A DNA stretch of 64,000 nucleotides from Litorimonas sp964352855 (GCA_964352855.1 CAYGTR010000014.1:1-64000), one strand, 5' to 3'; counted from the first letter of the stretch, positions 9,506-19,407 are shown. The notes: a model not told the origin generated them from the sequence alone. A program made the numbers and translations.

Positions 9506-10026
9506 ATGCGTTTGCGTCTCCATCATCCGGCAATGCTGGAGGGCACTTATGGCAAGCCTTTCTGACAACGCTCATCCTCAGCCTGTTTGGGATTATTAAT
9601 TTTTCTGCTTTTGGCATCAATGTCTCCCTGCAATGGATGCCTCTCTTGGCCGTTGCGCTTTGGCCTCGCACTGCGATTCCAATACTTTCAGTGGTGGCTT
9701 TGTTATTACTTGGTTTGCTGCAAGATTGGTTAGGCTTTGGTGTGCCGGGGCAGTGGGCTTTTCTCTATCTAATCCTGTTTGCGTTTATTCGTCCATTTGA
9801 GCGTCTCAAACCTCTGCATTTTGGACAAGGTATGAGCCTTTGGCTTATGACGCTCACTGTATCCTTGATTATTCTGACAGTTACGGGGCGCTTGCTTTAT
9901 GGGGTTTGGCCTAACTGGATGCGTATAGTGATACCTGCAATCACAGCGACCCTATTCTTCCCTATATTTTGGATATTGCGTCAGAACCTGCAATCTTGGT
10001 TGATACACCGAGAGGAGGCCTCCTAA
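9502..10026 (+). CDS. mreD: Rod shape-determining protein MreD
   Basis: This small, very hydrophobic inner-membrane protein (174 aa, about five helices) lies in the standard place between mreC and the PBP2 gene. MreD bridges MreC and the PBP2/RodA synthase. The family is poorly conserved, so the assignment rests on hydropathy, size and position. It overlaps mreC by 4 bp and abuts the next start with no gap. Confidence 0.85.
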   Translation: MNAFASPSSGNAGGHLWQAFLTTLILSLFGIINFSAFGINVSLQWMPLLAVALWPRTAIPILSVVALLLLGLLQDWLGFGVPGQWAFLYLILFAFIRPFERLKPLHFGQGMSLWLMTLTVSLIILTVTGRLLYGVWPNWMRIVIPAITATLFFPIFWILRQNLQSWLIHREEAS

Positions 10027-11919
10027 ATGGTACGCCGCTCGAAACTCAAAACAACGGATAGTGCCGCAGAACAGGCTCAAGCCGACGCAACGATGACCCG
10101 ACGGGCCGCTCTTATGTCGCTAGGCGGCATCGGTATGTTCGGAATTTTGGGTGCAAGACTCTATAATTTACAAGTGACCAATGCCGAAGATTATATCGCT
10201 TTATCTGAGGATAATCGGTTCAATTATAACATGCTTTTGCCAAGTCGGGGGCAGATATTAGATCGTCATGGCGAGGCCTTGGCCGTTAATATTCCGAATT
10301 ACCGGATTGTTCTTATACCCGAGCGCACCCCCAACATTGATGAGGCACTTGCCGCCGTTAGTGACGTGATAGATATTGATGAGCGGGCGCTCAAACGTAT
10401 CCACCGCGATATAAAATCAAACCCTAAATTTGTACCAATCACTATTCAAGATAATGTGGAGTGGGAGAAATTCGCGTCTCTCAATATGGGTATTTATGAT
10501 TTGCCCGGTGTCGTCCCAGAAGTAGCTGAGGGACGAAATTATCCGAATAACGGGATATTTGCGCATACGTTGGGTTATATTGGTCGGGCGGGTGACAGCG
10601 ATGTCGAGGCGGATGATGACCCGCTATTGCGTCAACCGACCTTTCGCATTGGCAAGACGGGTGTTGAAGCCGCAGAGGATAAAAAACTGCGCGGCGCGTC
10701 AGGGCGTCTGAAAGTGGAAGTCAATGCCATGGGCCGTATTGTAAGGGAATGGCCGGATCCCAAAGACGCCGCTCGGCCTGGTAAAGACGTTTTCTTGACC
10801 CTAGACGCGCACTTACAAAAATTTTCGGCGGAACAATTTGAAGATGATAGCGGCGGTATTTCTGTTATCGACTGCATGACGGGTGAGTTGCGAACTTTGC
10901 TGTCTATGCCAAGCTTTGATGCGAATTTATTCGTCAATGGTTTGACGCAAAGCGATATGGATCAATTGAATAATGATCCAAAGCGCCCACAGTTCAATAA
11001 AGTGATTGGCGGCGGTTATCCGCCAGCCTCGACTTATAAAATGGTGGTTATGTTAGCCGCGCTTGAGAGCCGCATGATTGACCCGAATGATGACGTTTTT
11101 TGTGTTGGAAAATTACGTTTGGGCAATCGCACATTCCATTGTTGGAAACGTCAAGGGCATGGCCGTATGGATATGCGTGAGGCGCTTAAACAGTCATGTG
11201 ACACGTATTTTTATGAAATTGCTCAAGTTATCGGTGTGAGTAAAATCGCCGATATGGGGAAACGTTTAGGCTTAGGCCAGACTTTCGGTATCGGAATTGC
11301 GGGGGAAAAATCAGGTATTGTCCCTGATGAGGACTGGAAGCAAGAGAGGCTTGGCGCGGCTTGGCGTATGGGAGATACGCTCAATGCTTCGATTGGGCAG
11401 GGCTTTGTTTTGACAACGCCCTTGCAGCTCTCAGTCATGACGGCAAGGTTGGCCCGCGGGACAGAAGCGATTACGCCCTCGCTGATTATCGGGCAGGATA
11501 TTAAGCCTTTTGACAGTTTGGACATTGATCCGAGGCATTTAGCCTATGTTCGCGATGCCATGTATTCTGTTTGTGAGGAGCCCGGAGGTACGGCCTACCG
11601 TGCTGATAGTTTGGGACTGGGTGGTCCAAAAATGGCAGGGAAGACCGGCACAGGTCAAGTGCGGGGTATTTCTTTGAGTGAACGGGCGGAAGGCGTTAGA
11701 AAAAATGATGAAGTCCCTTGGGAGCTGAGGGATCATTCCATATTTGTCGGTTACGCCCCCTATGATCAGCCAAGATTTGCTGTTGGCACAATTGTCGAGC
11801 ATGGTGGATCTGGCTCAGGTCGCGCGGCCAATATTACACGCGCCGTTTTGTCTGAGGCTTTGAAGCGAGATGGTCTCGGCCCTCGCTCGCAGTCACCTGC
11901 TGCGACAGGGGCATTGTAA
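10027..11919 (+). CDS. mrdA: Penicillin-binding protein 2 (peptidoglycan transpeptidase)
   Basis: PBP2 is the class B transpeptidase of the elongasome and cross-links peptidoglycan in the periplasm. The 630-residue protein has an N-terminal membrane anchor (about 28-46) and the dimerisation domain (NRFNYNMLLPSRGQILDRHGE). The transpeptidase domain has the active-site SxxK in PPASTYKM, SxN-like SCD in KQSCDTYF, and KTG in MAGKTGTGQV. The start codon directly follows the mreD stop, and the stop overlaps the rodA start (TAATG). Confidence 0.95.
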   Translation: MVRRSKLKTTDSAAEQAQADATMTRRAALMSLGGIGMFGILGARLYNLQVTNAEDYIALSEDNRFNYNMLLPSRGQILDRHGEALAVNIPNYRIVLIPERTPNIDEALAAVSDVIDIDERALKRIHRDIKSNPKFVPITIQDNVEWEKFASLNMGIYDLPGVVPEVAEGRNYPNNGIFAHTLGYIGRAGDSDVEADDDPLLRQPTFRIGKTGVEAAEDKKLRGASGRLKVEVNAMGRIVREWPDPKDAARPGKDVFLTLDAHLQKFSAEQFEDDSGGISVIDCMTGELRTLLSMPSFDANLFVNGLTQSDMDQLNNDPKRPQFNKVIGGGYPPASTYKMVVMLAALESRMIDPNDDVFCVGKLRLGNRTFHCWKRQGHGRMDMREALKQSCDTYFYEIAQVIGVSKIADMGKRLGLGQTFGIGIAGEKSGIVPDEDWKQERLGAAWRMGDTLNASIGQGFVLTTPLQLSVMTARLARGTEAITPSLIIGQDIKPFDSLDIDPRHLAYVRDAMYSVCEEPGGTAYRADSLGLGGPKMAGKTGTGQVRGISLSERAEGVRKNDEVPWELRDHSIFVGYAPYDQPRFAVGTIVEHGGSGSGRAANITRAVLSEALKRDGLGPRSQSPAATGAL

Positions 11920-13061
11920 TGGTGAGCTTGTTCGGGAGTGATAGCTCAAACCTGAGCTTTCGGGACAAACTCTATGAGGTCAATTGGTTGCTGCCCGTTT
12001 TAGTCGCGATTATTGGCGCAATTGGCGTCGGTATGATTTTCGCTGCGACTGACGGTATATGGGGCAGAGGCGCAGCGCAGCATTCTGTGCGTTTGGCCGT
12101 GGCGGGTCTCATTATGATCATCATTGCGCTCACGGATATTAAAGTCTGGTACACACTCTCATACCCCGCTTATTTAGGCGCTTTGGTGCTATTAATCGGC
12201 GTGGAATTGATGGGTGTGAATGTAAATGGGTCCCAGCGTTGGTTGGATTTGGGTTTCATGCGCGTGCAGCCTTCGGAAATTATGAAACCGGCCATCGTGA
12301 TGGCGCTTGCGCGTTATTATCATGATTTGCCCCTATGGCGCATTTCGCGGGTCAGCGGTCTGGCAGGAGCATTGATTATTATAAGCCTGCCAATGGCGCT
12401 TATTTTGCATCAGCCGGACCTCGGCACAACACTTTTAGTCGGGGCCACGGGTGTTGCAATAGTCTTCTTGGCTGGCGTGAGTTGGCGCGTTATCGGTATT
12501 GCAGGTTTGTTTGCCTCCGTCGGCATTCCGCTGTTTTTCCAATATGGATTAAAAGACTATCAGAGGGCCCGCATTTGGACGTTCATTGACCCCTCGCGAG
12601 ATCCCAGCGGGGCTAGCTATCACATTACCCAATCAAAAATTGCCTTGGGTAGTGGGGGTGTCTCCGGCAAAGGGTTCATGAACGGAACACAGCGCCAAGG
12701 CGATTATGTCCCGGAAAATCGGACTGATTTTATCTTTACGGTGATCGGCGAGGAATTTGGATTGTTTGGCAGTCTTATAACAATCGGGCTTTACATGGCC
12801 GTTATCAGCCTTTGCCTATATCTTGCGATGCAGTGCAAAGCGATGTTTGCCAAGCTGCTCATCTTGGGTTTGATCACGACATTTACGCTCTATATTTTCA
12901 TCAATCTCGGCATGGTTATGGGTCTGATGCCCGTCGTCGGCGTGCCTCTGCCGCTGATTTCTTATGGTGGAACGGTGGTTATGGCCGTCATGGCAGGATT
13001 TGGGTTGATTTTATCCGCGCATTTACACCGAAATAGTGAGCTTCCAAGAGGAGGTGTTTAA
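11919..13061 (+). CDS. rodA: Peptidoglycan glycosyltransferase RodA (SEDS family)
   Basis: RodA polymerises lipid II into glycan strands together with PBP2. The 380-residue polytopic protein has SEDS signatures such as GSQRWLDLGFMRVQPSEIMKPA, LILHQPDLGTTLL, and the C-terminal GLMPVVGVPLPLISYGGT. It is translationally coupled to mrdA by a TAATG overlap and closes the mre operon. Confidence 0.95.
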   Translation: MVSLFGSDSSNLSFRDKLYEVNWLLPVLVAIIGAIGVGMIFAATDGIWGRGAAQHSVRLAVAGLIMIIIALTDIKVWYTLSYPAYLGALVLLIGVELMGVNVNGSQRWLDLGFMRVQPSEIMKPAIVMALARYYHDLPLWRISRVSGLAGALIIISLPMALILHQPDLGTTLLVGATGVAIVFLAGVSWRVIGIAGLFASVGIPLFFQYGLKDYQRARIWTFIDPSRDPSGASYHITQSKIALGSGGVSGKGFMNGTQRQGDYVPENRTDFIFTVIGEEFGLFGSLITIGLYMAVISLCLYLAMQCKAMFAKLLILGLITTFTLYIFINLGMVMGLMPVVGVPLPLISYGGTVVMAVMAGFGLILSAHLHRNSELPRGGV

Positions 13062-13164
13062 GAGGGTGGCTTTAAAAGGGCGGTGTTTCATAAAATCCAG
13101 AGGGACTTTAAACCATCTCTCTTGACCCGGCTTGAGATTTCCGCAATCAGCAATCAAAGTTTTG

Positions 13165-13183
13165 ACCCGCCAGATATGCGGGT
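13165..13183 (+). promoter_or_regulatory. Leader hairpin before the symporter gene
   Basis: ACCCGC (13165-13170) and GCGGGT (13178-13183) form a 6-bp perfect stem with a 7-nt loop, about 30 nt before the start of the transporter. No T-run follows, so it is not a typical terminator. A regulatory role is only possible. Confidence 0.25.
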
Positions 13184-13213
13184 ACAAAACAAAACAATAT
13201 AAGAGGGAATTTC

Positions 13214-14608
13214 ATGGCAACTCCAGGTACGGCGCAATGGTCGTCACGTTTTGCATTTATCATGGCCGCAGTCGGCTCATCCGTGGGTCTCGGGAACCTC
13301 TGGCGGTTTTCCGCGGAATTGGGGACGAATGGCGGGGCGGCATTTTTGGTTGTTTATATCGCCTGTATTGCTTTGGTTGGCGTGCCGGTTCTTATGGGCG
13401 AATATATTATCGGCCGAGCAGGTAACGGTTCGAGTGCAATTTTTTCTGCAAGTGATTTGACCCAGCGTAGTAAAGTGTCCGGATTTTGGGCCTCAGGCGC
13501 TTGGTTCGGTATGGTGGCTTCATTCCTGATTGTAAGTTTTTACTGTGTCGTGGCAGCTTGGGTTTTGGCTTATATTCCAAAGTTTCTATTCGGTTCCTTT
13601 AATGGGCAGACACCGGATCAAATTGCGGGACAATTCGGCAGTCTGTTGGATGATCCATTTGCCGTATTACCCTATTTTGTGGTGTTTGGAATACTCACAA
13701 CGTGGTTGGTCTCCAGAGGTGTTAATAAAGGGATTGAAATCGCGGCAGAATTGCTGATGCCCCTTTTCTTTGTGCTTTTAATTGGTCTGGCGCTATATTC
13801 AATCATCTCAGGGTTAACGCCGAAAACTTTCGTTGTCGATGGTGTGTCTCAAGAAGTCGTTGGCACAGCTAAAGCGTTCAGTTTTATGTTCACGCCTGAC
13901 TTTTCAAAAATCACACCTGCTGTGGCCACTTCTGCTTTGGGGCAAGCATGTTTTTCAATTGGTATCGGTAATGCGATTATGATTACCTATGGCTCTTACC
14001 TGCCGCGTAATATCAGCATACCGAAAGCGGCCGTGACCGTGGCGTCTATTGACACCTGTGTCGCAATTATTGCAGGTCTGGCTATCTTCCCAATCGTGTT
14101 TTCACATAATTTGGACTTCAGTGCAGGTGCTGGTATTTTCTTCCAAACGCTTCCGACGGCGCTTGGCGGAACTACTATTGGCAACATTGTTGGTGCCGCT
14201 TTCTTCTTCTTGGCGTTCTTCGCAGCCATTACGTCATCCGTGTCATTGTTGGAACCGTCAGTAGCTTATGTCGCAGAGCGCTTTAAAATCACGAAACGAA
14301 AGGCGGCATGGTTTACCGGCGCAGCTATTATGACACTGGGTTTGGGCTCGCTTAATAGTCAGGTTTTCTTTGACTTTATTGATACGGGTCTGGCCGGGCC
14401 AATTCTGGCACCTATGTCAGCCTTACTCATCTCACTCTTTGTCGGTTGGCGCTTAGATCGCGCTATTTTGGCGGGCGAGATCGAGGGAGACGGTCAAAAA
14501 ACCGGTGAGTTCATTGTCATATTGACGAAATATATAGCCCCTGTATTTATGGGCCTCGTCCTTATTATTGGCACATTTGACAGATGGATTAAGCCTTTGC
14601 TTTCCTAA
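13214..14608 (+). CDS. Sodium-dependent transporter, neurotransmitter:sodium symporter family
   Basis: This is a LeuT-fold secondary transporter that uses the Na+ gradient, probably to take up an amino acid or related amine; the substrate is not readable. The 464-residue protein has the family N-terminal signature WSSRFAFIMAAVGSSVGLGNLWRF and the unwound TM1 segment. A later SIGIGNAIMITYGSY and about 11-12 hydrophobic helices follow. GAGGGA stands just before the ATG. It lies alone after rodA and is followed by a strong terminator. Confidence 0.9.
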   Translation: MATPGTAQWSSRFAFIMAAVGSSVGLGNLWRFSAELGTNGGAAFLVVYIACIALVGVPVLMGEYIIGRAGNGSSAIFSASDLTQRSKVSGFWASGAWFGMVASFLIVSFYCVVAAWVLAYIPKFLFGSFNGQTPDQIAGQFGSLLDDPFAVLPYFVVFGILTTWLVSRGVNKGIEIAAELLMPLFFVLLIGLALYSIISGLTPKTFVVDGVSQEVVGTAKAFSFMFTPDFSKITPAVATSALGQACFSIGIGNAIMITYGSYLPRNISIPKAAVTVASIDTCVAIIAGLAIFPIVFSHNLDFSAGAGIFFQTLPTALGGTTIGNIVGAAFFFLAFFAAITSSVSLLEPSVAYVAERFKITKRKAAWFTGAAIMTLGLGSLNSQVFFDFIDTGLAGPILAPMSALLISLFVGWRLDRAILAGEIEGDGQKTGEFIVILTKYIAPVFMGLVLIIGTFDRWIKPLLS

Positions 14609-14621
14609 GCTAATTATAAAC

Positions 14622-14664
14622 AAGTAGTGAGCTGTCTAAATCGTAACAGTTCACTGCTTTTTCT
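14622..14664 (+). terminator. Rho-independent terminator after the symporter gene
   Basis: A 14-bp stem (14622-14635 with 14646-14659, two G-U pairs) with a 10-nt loop is followed by TTTTTCTC. It ends the NSS transporter transcript. Confidence 0.75.
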
Positions 14665-14810
14665 CCCTTGAAGTGGGTCGTTTATAATCTTAACAATTTA
14701 TTGGGGATAAGCGTTCAGCTAACGTTTAACATATTCTGCTTATATGTGGGTAAGTAGAATAACTCTTTGATACGAAAGTATTGGGGGGTTCTGAGTTTGG
14801 GAACCTACAT

Positions 14811-15431
14811 ATGGGCTATCGCCTGAATATTTTTAAATCCGTTGCCGTTGCCGGATGCTTAATGTCATCGGCCTGTGCCACAGTCGATATGACCGATATG
14901 GCATCGCCAAAGGTGAAGGCCACGACAAAAACAGTTGATGTCAACGTTGTTCAAATGGCTGCGACTAAACTTTATTCAGTCTTCACAAATCGCGGCTTCG
15001 TCGCAAAAACATCCCGCAATAAAATGCGCTCCGCCGCAAGAATGTTGTTAAAAGGCTTGGAAGATAAGCCTCTTAGTCCGGGTGAGAATTACGCGAGATC
15101 CGTTGAGTCGCTAGACGCTTTACAAACAGACATTCTTTTTGCCAAAAGCTATGTCGATCAAACCGAGCAAGCTGCAGAGATATATCTCGCCATGGCACCG
15201 GGGGAAACCTCTTTGAAGAAAGAGCTCGAAAGCCTACAAAAAGCGCTGATCGCCGCCAATGAAGCAAAACAGAGTTTTTCACGCGCTTTAACTATGCAAG
15301 AGGCTGATGAAACGGATGTGAATTTTGTTGCTTATATCGCAAGCGTCGAAACACTTAGCGCCGTGACAGATGCATTTGGTGTCCGGGTTCGCGGTATGTC
15401 CATGAATATTGAAAAGCCTTCTATCGGGTGA
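14811..15431 (+). CDS. Hypothetical lipoprotein, 206 aa
   Basis: I use the ATG at 14811, which begins MGYRLNIFKSVAVAGCLMSSAC. This is a signal sequence with a lipobox-like SSAC whose cysteine would be the lipid site (the -3 residue is Ser rather than the usual Leu). A TTG 30 bp upstream is less likely. The mature part looks mainly alpha-helical, with Lys/Glu-rich stretches (TEQAAEIYLAMAPGETSLKKELESLQKAL) suggesting coiled coil. No named family is recognised. It converges on the dipeptide epimerase gene with no gap. Confidence 0.65.
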   Translation: MGYRLNIFKSVAVAGCLMSSACATVDMTDMASPKVKATTKTVDVNVVQMAATKLYSVFTNRGFVAKTSRNKMRSAARMLLKGLEDKPLSPGENYARSVESLDALQTDILFAKSYVDQTEQAAEIYLAMAPGETSLKKELESLQKALIAANEAKQSFSRALTMQEADETDVNFVAYIASVETLSAVTDAFGVRVRGMSMNIEKPSIG

Positions 15432-16427
15432 TTACCCCCATAAAGATGTATCGGGCGGATAAACGCTTGGCCCATCAAATCTAAGGCCGTTTTCACAATC
15501 TTGCGATAAAAGTAATGGCCCATCCAAATCCAATATATCGGCAAAGCTTTCGAGCATGAGCATAGGTGCCATTGCCAAAGATGACCCCACCATACATCCG
15601 GCCATGATCTTAAAATCCATCGCTTTTGCTAATTTTACCAACGCAAAAGCTGCGGTAAGCCCGCCGCATTTGTCGAGCTTTATATTCACAGCCCGGTAGC
15701 CTTGATCCCAAAGCTTTTGCAAATCAGCTTGTGTGATATCGCTTTGACTATGCAGGCTTTCATCAGCGCAGATGATGGGGCAGGTCGGCAAAGGTGTTTT
15801 AAATATCAAATCTGAGGGCAGAGGCTGTTCTATCATCGCGATAGATTGGTAAGGGATATTGGAAAGTAATCTATCCAAGCTTTTCCTGTCGAGACCTTCA
15901 TTTGCATCGACAATGAGCGCGGCATCAGGACGCGCGTTTATAACAGTCATGACGCTCTCAAAGGCCTGATTGCTGCCAATCTTTATTTTCAAGAGCGGGT
16001 AGTCAGACGCTTGCAGAGCGGCTTTGCCCATGTCTTCGGGGCTTTGAAGGGATAAAGTATAAGCCGTTATCCTGGGTTTGGGCTGGGCGATACCAAGCTT
16101 CGATGCAACACTTATGCCGCTTCGTTTGGCCTCAAGATCCCATAAAGCGCAGTCGAGCGCGTTGCGGGCCGGGCCAGGTCTCATCTCCGTGTTGATGATG
16201 TCTTTTGAAGCCCCGGATTCGATGGCTGAACGATAGTCTTCAATTCCGCTGATGACGCTGTTGACCGTGTCTCCATAACGCGCATAGGGGCGACATTCAG
16301 CGCGTCCCATCACACCGTCTTCGGTGATTTCCACCCAAACAGTCGGAATAGATGTCAGGCTAGAGCGCGAAATGTTGAAACTTCCCGCAACAGGCCATGA
16401 TTTTTCATAAACAGATAATTGTCGCAA
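15432..16427 (-). CDS. Dipeptide epimerase (enolase superfamily, L-Ala-D/L-Glu epimerase type)
   Basis: Members of this muconate-lactonizing-subgroup family interconvert L-Ala-D-Glu and L-Ala-L-Glu, a step in reuse of murein peptides. The 331-residue protein has the catalytic KxK pair (LLKIKIGS), the metal ligands Asp in IVDANEG, Glu in MIEQPLP and Asp in CADES, and the second catalytic Lys in VNIKLDKCGG. The closing region (DILDLDGPLLL) is also typical. Substrate specificity cannot be read; other dipeptides are possible. The divergent mla operon starts 49 bp away. Confidence 0.85.
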   Translation of the reverse strand: MRQLSVYEKSWPVAGSFNISRSSLTSIPTVWVEITEDGVMGRAECRPYARYGDTVNSVISGIEDYRSAIESGASKDIINTEMRPGPARNALDCALWDLEAKRSGISVASKLGIAQPKPRITAYTLSLQSPEDMGKAALQASDYPLLKIKIGSNQAFESVMTVINARPDAALIVDANEGLDRKSLDRLLSNIPYQSIAMIEQPLPSDLIFKTPLPTCPIICADESLHSQSDITQADLQKLWDQGYRAVNIKLDKCGGLTAAFALVKLAKAMDFKIMAGCMVGSSLAMAPMLMLESFADILDLDGPLLLSQDCENGLRFDGPSVYPPDTSLWG

Positions 16428-16476
16428 AATAGAACCTTTGCTTGACGGGGGCGCGAAGTGTTTGCACCTTACACAT

Positions 16477-17607
16477 ATGAGTGGAAGTGCACATTACACA
16501 GTTCAAGAGCAAGATGAAATCTTGTATGTGACCGCGCATGGAAACTGGACATTGGAGAATGCAAAATCCCTGCATGAAACTCTTATAGACCAACAGTTTT
16601 CAGAGGGCATTGCCTTTGTCCAATTCGATTTTTCCAACCTTGAAAATTTGGATACGGCCGGCGCTTATCTCTTAGCGCGATTTTTAGGGTTGCAGGACCA
16701 GCCCTGCCAGAATTGGCACATAGACTCGGCCACCAAAGGGCAAACGACACTTATGAATATGGCCTGTGATGCCACGCGCGGCGTACCGCCCAAAACCACA
16801 AGGCAATGGTATGACGCCCTATCGCGCATCGGCAAGGCGACAGAACGGTTTAACAAGGAAGTCTTAGAGACGCTTGTGTTTGTCGGGAAATTCTTCGCCG
16901 TATTCGGACGTTTGATTCTTCAACCGCATAAAATTCGCTGGAAATCTGTTGTCGCTTTGACCGAAGAAGTTGGGTTGGATGCTGCGCCGATTGTAATGAT
17001 TTTGAGTTTCTTCATCGGTGCCGTGATTGCCTATATGGGCGCAAATCTCTTAGCGCAATTCGGGGCGAGTGTTTTCATGGTCGATCTGGTCGGGTTTTCT
17101 GTTTTGCGGGAACTGGCGCCCATCATTACGGCGATCTTATTGGCAGGACGTTCTGATTCGGCTTTTACGGCACAAATCGGCGCGATGAAAATGCGGCAAG
17201 AAATTGATGCGATGACGATCATTGGTCTTGATACCTATGAAACGCTTGTGGTGCCGCGTGCGCTGGCTTGTATTATTTCGACGCCTATTCTGACATTTTT
17301 GGCCATGATGAGCGGTCTTTTCGGCGGCATGTTAGTCGCTTGGGTTGCAGGGCCGGATATTTCGCCTATTATGTTTGTTACGCGTTTTCGGGAAGCCATT
17401 GATACAACGCAGCTCTGGGTGGGCTTGTCAAAAACGCCAATATTTGGACTCATTATTGCGATTATCGGTTGCCGTCAGGGCTTATCCGTGACGGGCAGCG
17501 TAGACTCCCTTGGTGAGCGTACAACCACCAGCGTTGTGCAGGCGATTTTCACCGTGATTGCCGTCGATGCGATGTTCGCGATCATTTTCTATCAGTTAGG
17601 TATATAA
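16477..17607 (+). CDS. MlaE-family ABC permease with N-terminal STAS domain
   Basis: This is the inner-membrane permease of an MCE/Mla-type phospholipid transporter that moves lipids between inner and outer membrane. The ATG at 16477 gives MSGSAHYTVQEQ; an in-frame TTG at 16438 is less likely. Residues about 1-95 look like a STAS fold (FDFSNLENLDTAGAYLLARFL), which in E. coli is the separate protein MlaB and here is fused. The MlaE domain follows with five or so helices and signatures such as VVALTEEVGLDAAPIVMILSFFIGAVIAYMG and GRSDSAFTAQIGAMKMRQEIDAM. Its stop overlaps the ATPase start. Confidence 0.9.
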   Translation: MSGSAHYTVQEQDEILYVTAHGNWTLENAKSLHETLIDQQFSEGIAFVQFDFSNLENLDTAGAYLLARFLGLQDQPCQNWHIDSATKGQTTLMNMACDATRGVPPKTTRQWYDALSRIGKATERFNKEVLETLVFVGKFFAVFGRLILQPHKIRWKSVVALTEEVGLDAAPIVMILSFFIGAVIAYMGANLLAQFGASVFMVDLVGFSVLRELAPIITAILLAGRSDSAFTAQIGAMKMRQEIDAMTIIGLDTYETLVVPRALACIISTPILTFLAMMSGLFGGMLVAWVAGPDISPIMFVTRFREAIDTTQLWVGLSKTPIFGLIIAIIGCRQGLSVTGSVDSLGERTTTSVVQAIFTVIAVDAMFAIIFYQLGI

Positions 17608-18404
17608 TGACCGACAGGGTTGATAGCGATACGCCGCCCATTGAAGCGAGAGGGATTCTCACCCAATTCGGGTCCAATGTGATTCATGAGAATTTAGACT
17701 TTCGGATGAACAAAAGTGAGATTGTGGGTCTCGTCGGTGGTTCAGGTTCAGGGAAAACCGTTCTGATGAATACATTATTGGGGTTGAAAGAGCCTGAAGG
17801 CGGCATTGTGCGCTATTTTGGACATGACAGGCGACAGCTCTCACTCCCTGAGCGCGAAGCCATCAATAATAAAATCGGTGTCTTGTTTCAGGGCGGGGCC
17901 TTATTTTCCTCATTGACTGTCCGGCAAAACATTATGGTGCCGCTGCGGGAGCATTCAGACCTATCCGAAGGCTTGATGAGGGAGCTCGCGGATATGAAAA
18001 TTCATATGGTCGGCTTACCGCCTCAGGCTGCGGTACTTTACCCCTCAGATTTATCCGGAGGGATGAAAAAAAGAGCAGGTTTGGCGCGGTCTTTGGCGCT
18101 CGATCCGACCCTTTTGTTCTTGGATGAACCAACAGCAGGGCTTGACCCGATTGGGGCCCATGCCTTTGACGAGCTCATTCTGGGGTTGAAGGAGGCGTTG
18201 GATCTGACGGTGTTAATGGTGACGCATGATTTAGATAGCCTGTATGCGATATGTGACAGGGTCGCGGTTTTAGTTGATAAACGTATCGCAATTGCCGATA
18301 AGTTGGAAGCTGTTCAAAAATTTGATCACCCTTGGGTGCAAGAATATTTTGGCGGCCCAAGATCAAGAGCTGCCTTTATGGCTGCGGGGCATGACGTGAA
18401 ATGA
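17607..18404 (+). CDS. Mla-type ABC transporter ATP-binding protein
   Basis: This is the cytoplasmic ATPase (MlaF type) of the lipid transporter. The 265-residue protein has Walker A (GGSGSGKTVL), a Q-loop (LFQGGALFSSLTV), the ABC signature (SDLSGGMKKRAGLARSLAL), Walker B (LLFLDEPTAGLDPIG) and the switch His (VMVTHDLDS). It overlaps the permease stop as TAATG and is followed 25 bp later by the MCE protein. Confidence 0.93.
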   Translation: MTDRVDSDTPPIEARGILTQFGSNVIHENLDFRMNKSEIVGLVGGSGSGKTVLMNTLLGLKEPEGGIVRYFGHDRRQLSLPEREAINNKIGVLFQGGALFSSLTVRQNIMVPLREHSDLSEGLMRELADMKIHMVGLPPQAAVLYPSDLSGGMKKRAGLARSLALDPTLLFLDEPTAGLDPIGAHAFDELILGLKEALDLTVLMVTHDLDSLYAICDRVAVLVDKRIAIADKLEAVQKFDHPWVQEYFGGPRSRAAFMAAGHDVK

Positions 18405-18429
18405 TGACAGTGAAAGCGGCGCAATAAAC

Positions 18430-19407
18430 ATGGAAAATAAAGCCCATTATGCTCTGATTGGATTTTTTGTCCTCTTATCATTTTTCGCGGTGATAGCCTT
18501 TGTGCTATGGCTGTCGAATTCGCAATTTGATCAGCAGTTTGACGATTATGAAGTCAGCTTCAACGGCCCCGTCCGGGGTTTGTCACAGGGCAGTGAAGTT
18601 CGCTTTAACGGGTTAAAGGTCGGTGAGGTTACTCGGCTGAGCTTAGACCCGACGGATGCGAACACAGTAATTGCCGATATTCAGGTGGAGAGTAATACGC
18701 CGGTTGATACGAAGTCCTATGCGCGTCTTGAGCCCTTAGGATTGACGGGATTAAGCTATATTCAAGTGTTCTCAGGTGGAGAAGATTTTCCGCTGCTCAA
18801 AGATTTACCCGGTAAAGACCCGAAACGGATCGAAGGCCAAATGAGTCAGATTGATACATTCCTTGATGGTGGAGGATCCGTGATTGAGGATGCATCAGCT
18901 GCCCTAAAGCGGATCAATGCTGTTCTCTCTACTGACGCTATCGGGAACTTTCATCAGATTTTGAGGAATATTGAGGAGATCACGGCCAATCTTGATACGT
19001 CCGAGCTGGACATGGCGGAAGTCAATCGCATGATCGAGTCTATTCGTGAGGCGGCGGACGCCATAACCATCACGGCCAATGATATTACCCAGACGTCCGG
19101 CGGTATAAATACCGTTGTTCAAGAAGACATAAAATCGTTACTCGCGAAAGCCGAAGGTAGCTTGGTCACGATCGACGGGGCTGTTACGTCAATTGATGGT
19201 CTGGCAGGTGGCGGAAGTGAGCTTGTCACGGATGCCCGAGATGCGATTAACCGCTTGTCAAATTCAGGCCTCACGGATTTGGAAGAGACCGTGGATGCTA
19301 TACGTCGCCTTGTTCAGACCTTGGGTCGCGTTGCCGATAGTCTGGAGCAGAACCCTGCGCAGTTCATTGTCGGGTCAGAGCGCGAAACTGTGGAGTTACC
19401 GCAATGA
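18430..19407 (+). CDS. MCE (MlaD) family periplasmic lipid-binding protein
   Basis: MlaD-type proteins form a hexameric ring anchored in the inner membrane that carries lipids for the ATPase/permease. The 325-residue protein has an N-terminal helix (about 7-29, ALIGFFVLLSFFAVIAFVLW) and one MCE domain (YEVSFNGPVRGLSQGSEVRFNGLKVGEVTRL to about residue 120). A long, likely alpha-helical C-terminal part follows. Single-MCE length is longer than E. coli MlaD (about 180 aa) and resembles alphaproteobacterial versions. Its stop overlaps the next start (ATGA). Confidence 0.9.
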   Translation: MENKAHYALIGFFVLLSFFAVIAFVLWLSNSQFDQQFDDYEVSFNGPVRGLSQGSEVRFNGLKVGEVTRLSLDPTDANTVIADIQVESNTPVDTKSYARLEPLGLTGLSYIQVFSGGEDFPLLKDLPGKDPKRIEGQMSQIDTFLDGGGSVIEDASAALKRINAVLSTDAIGNFHQILRNIEEITANLDTSELDMAEVNRMIESIREAADAITITANDITQTSGGINTVVQEDIKSLLAKAEGSLVTIDGAVTSIDGLAGGGSELVTDARDAINRLSNSGLTDLEETVDAIRRLVQTLGRVADSLEQNPAQFIVGSERETVELPQ

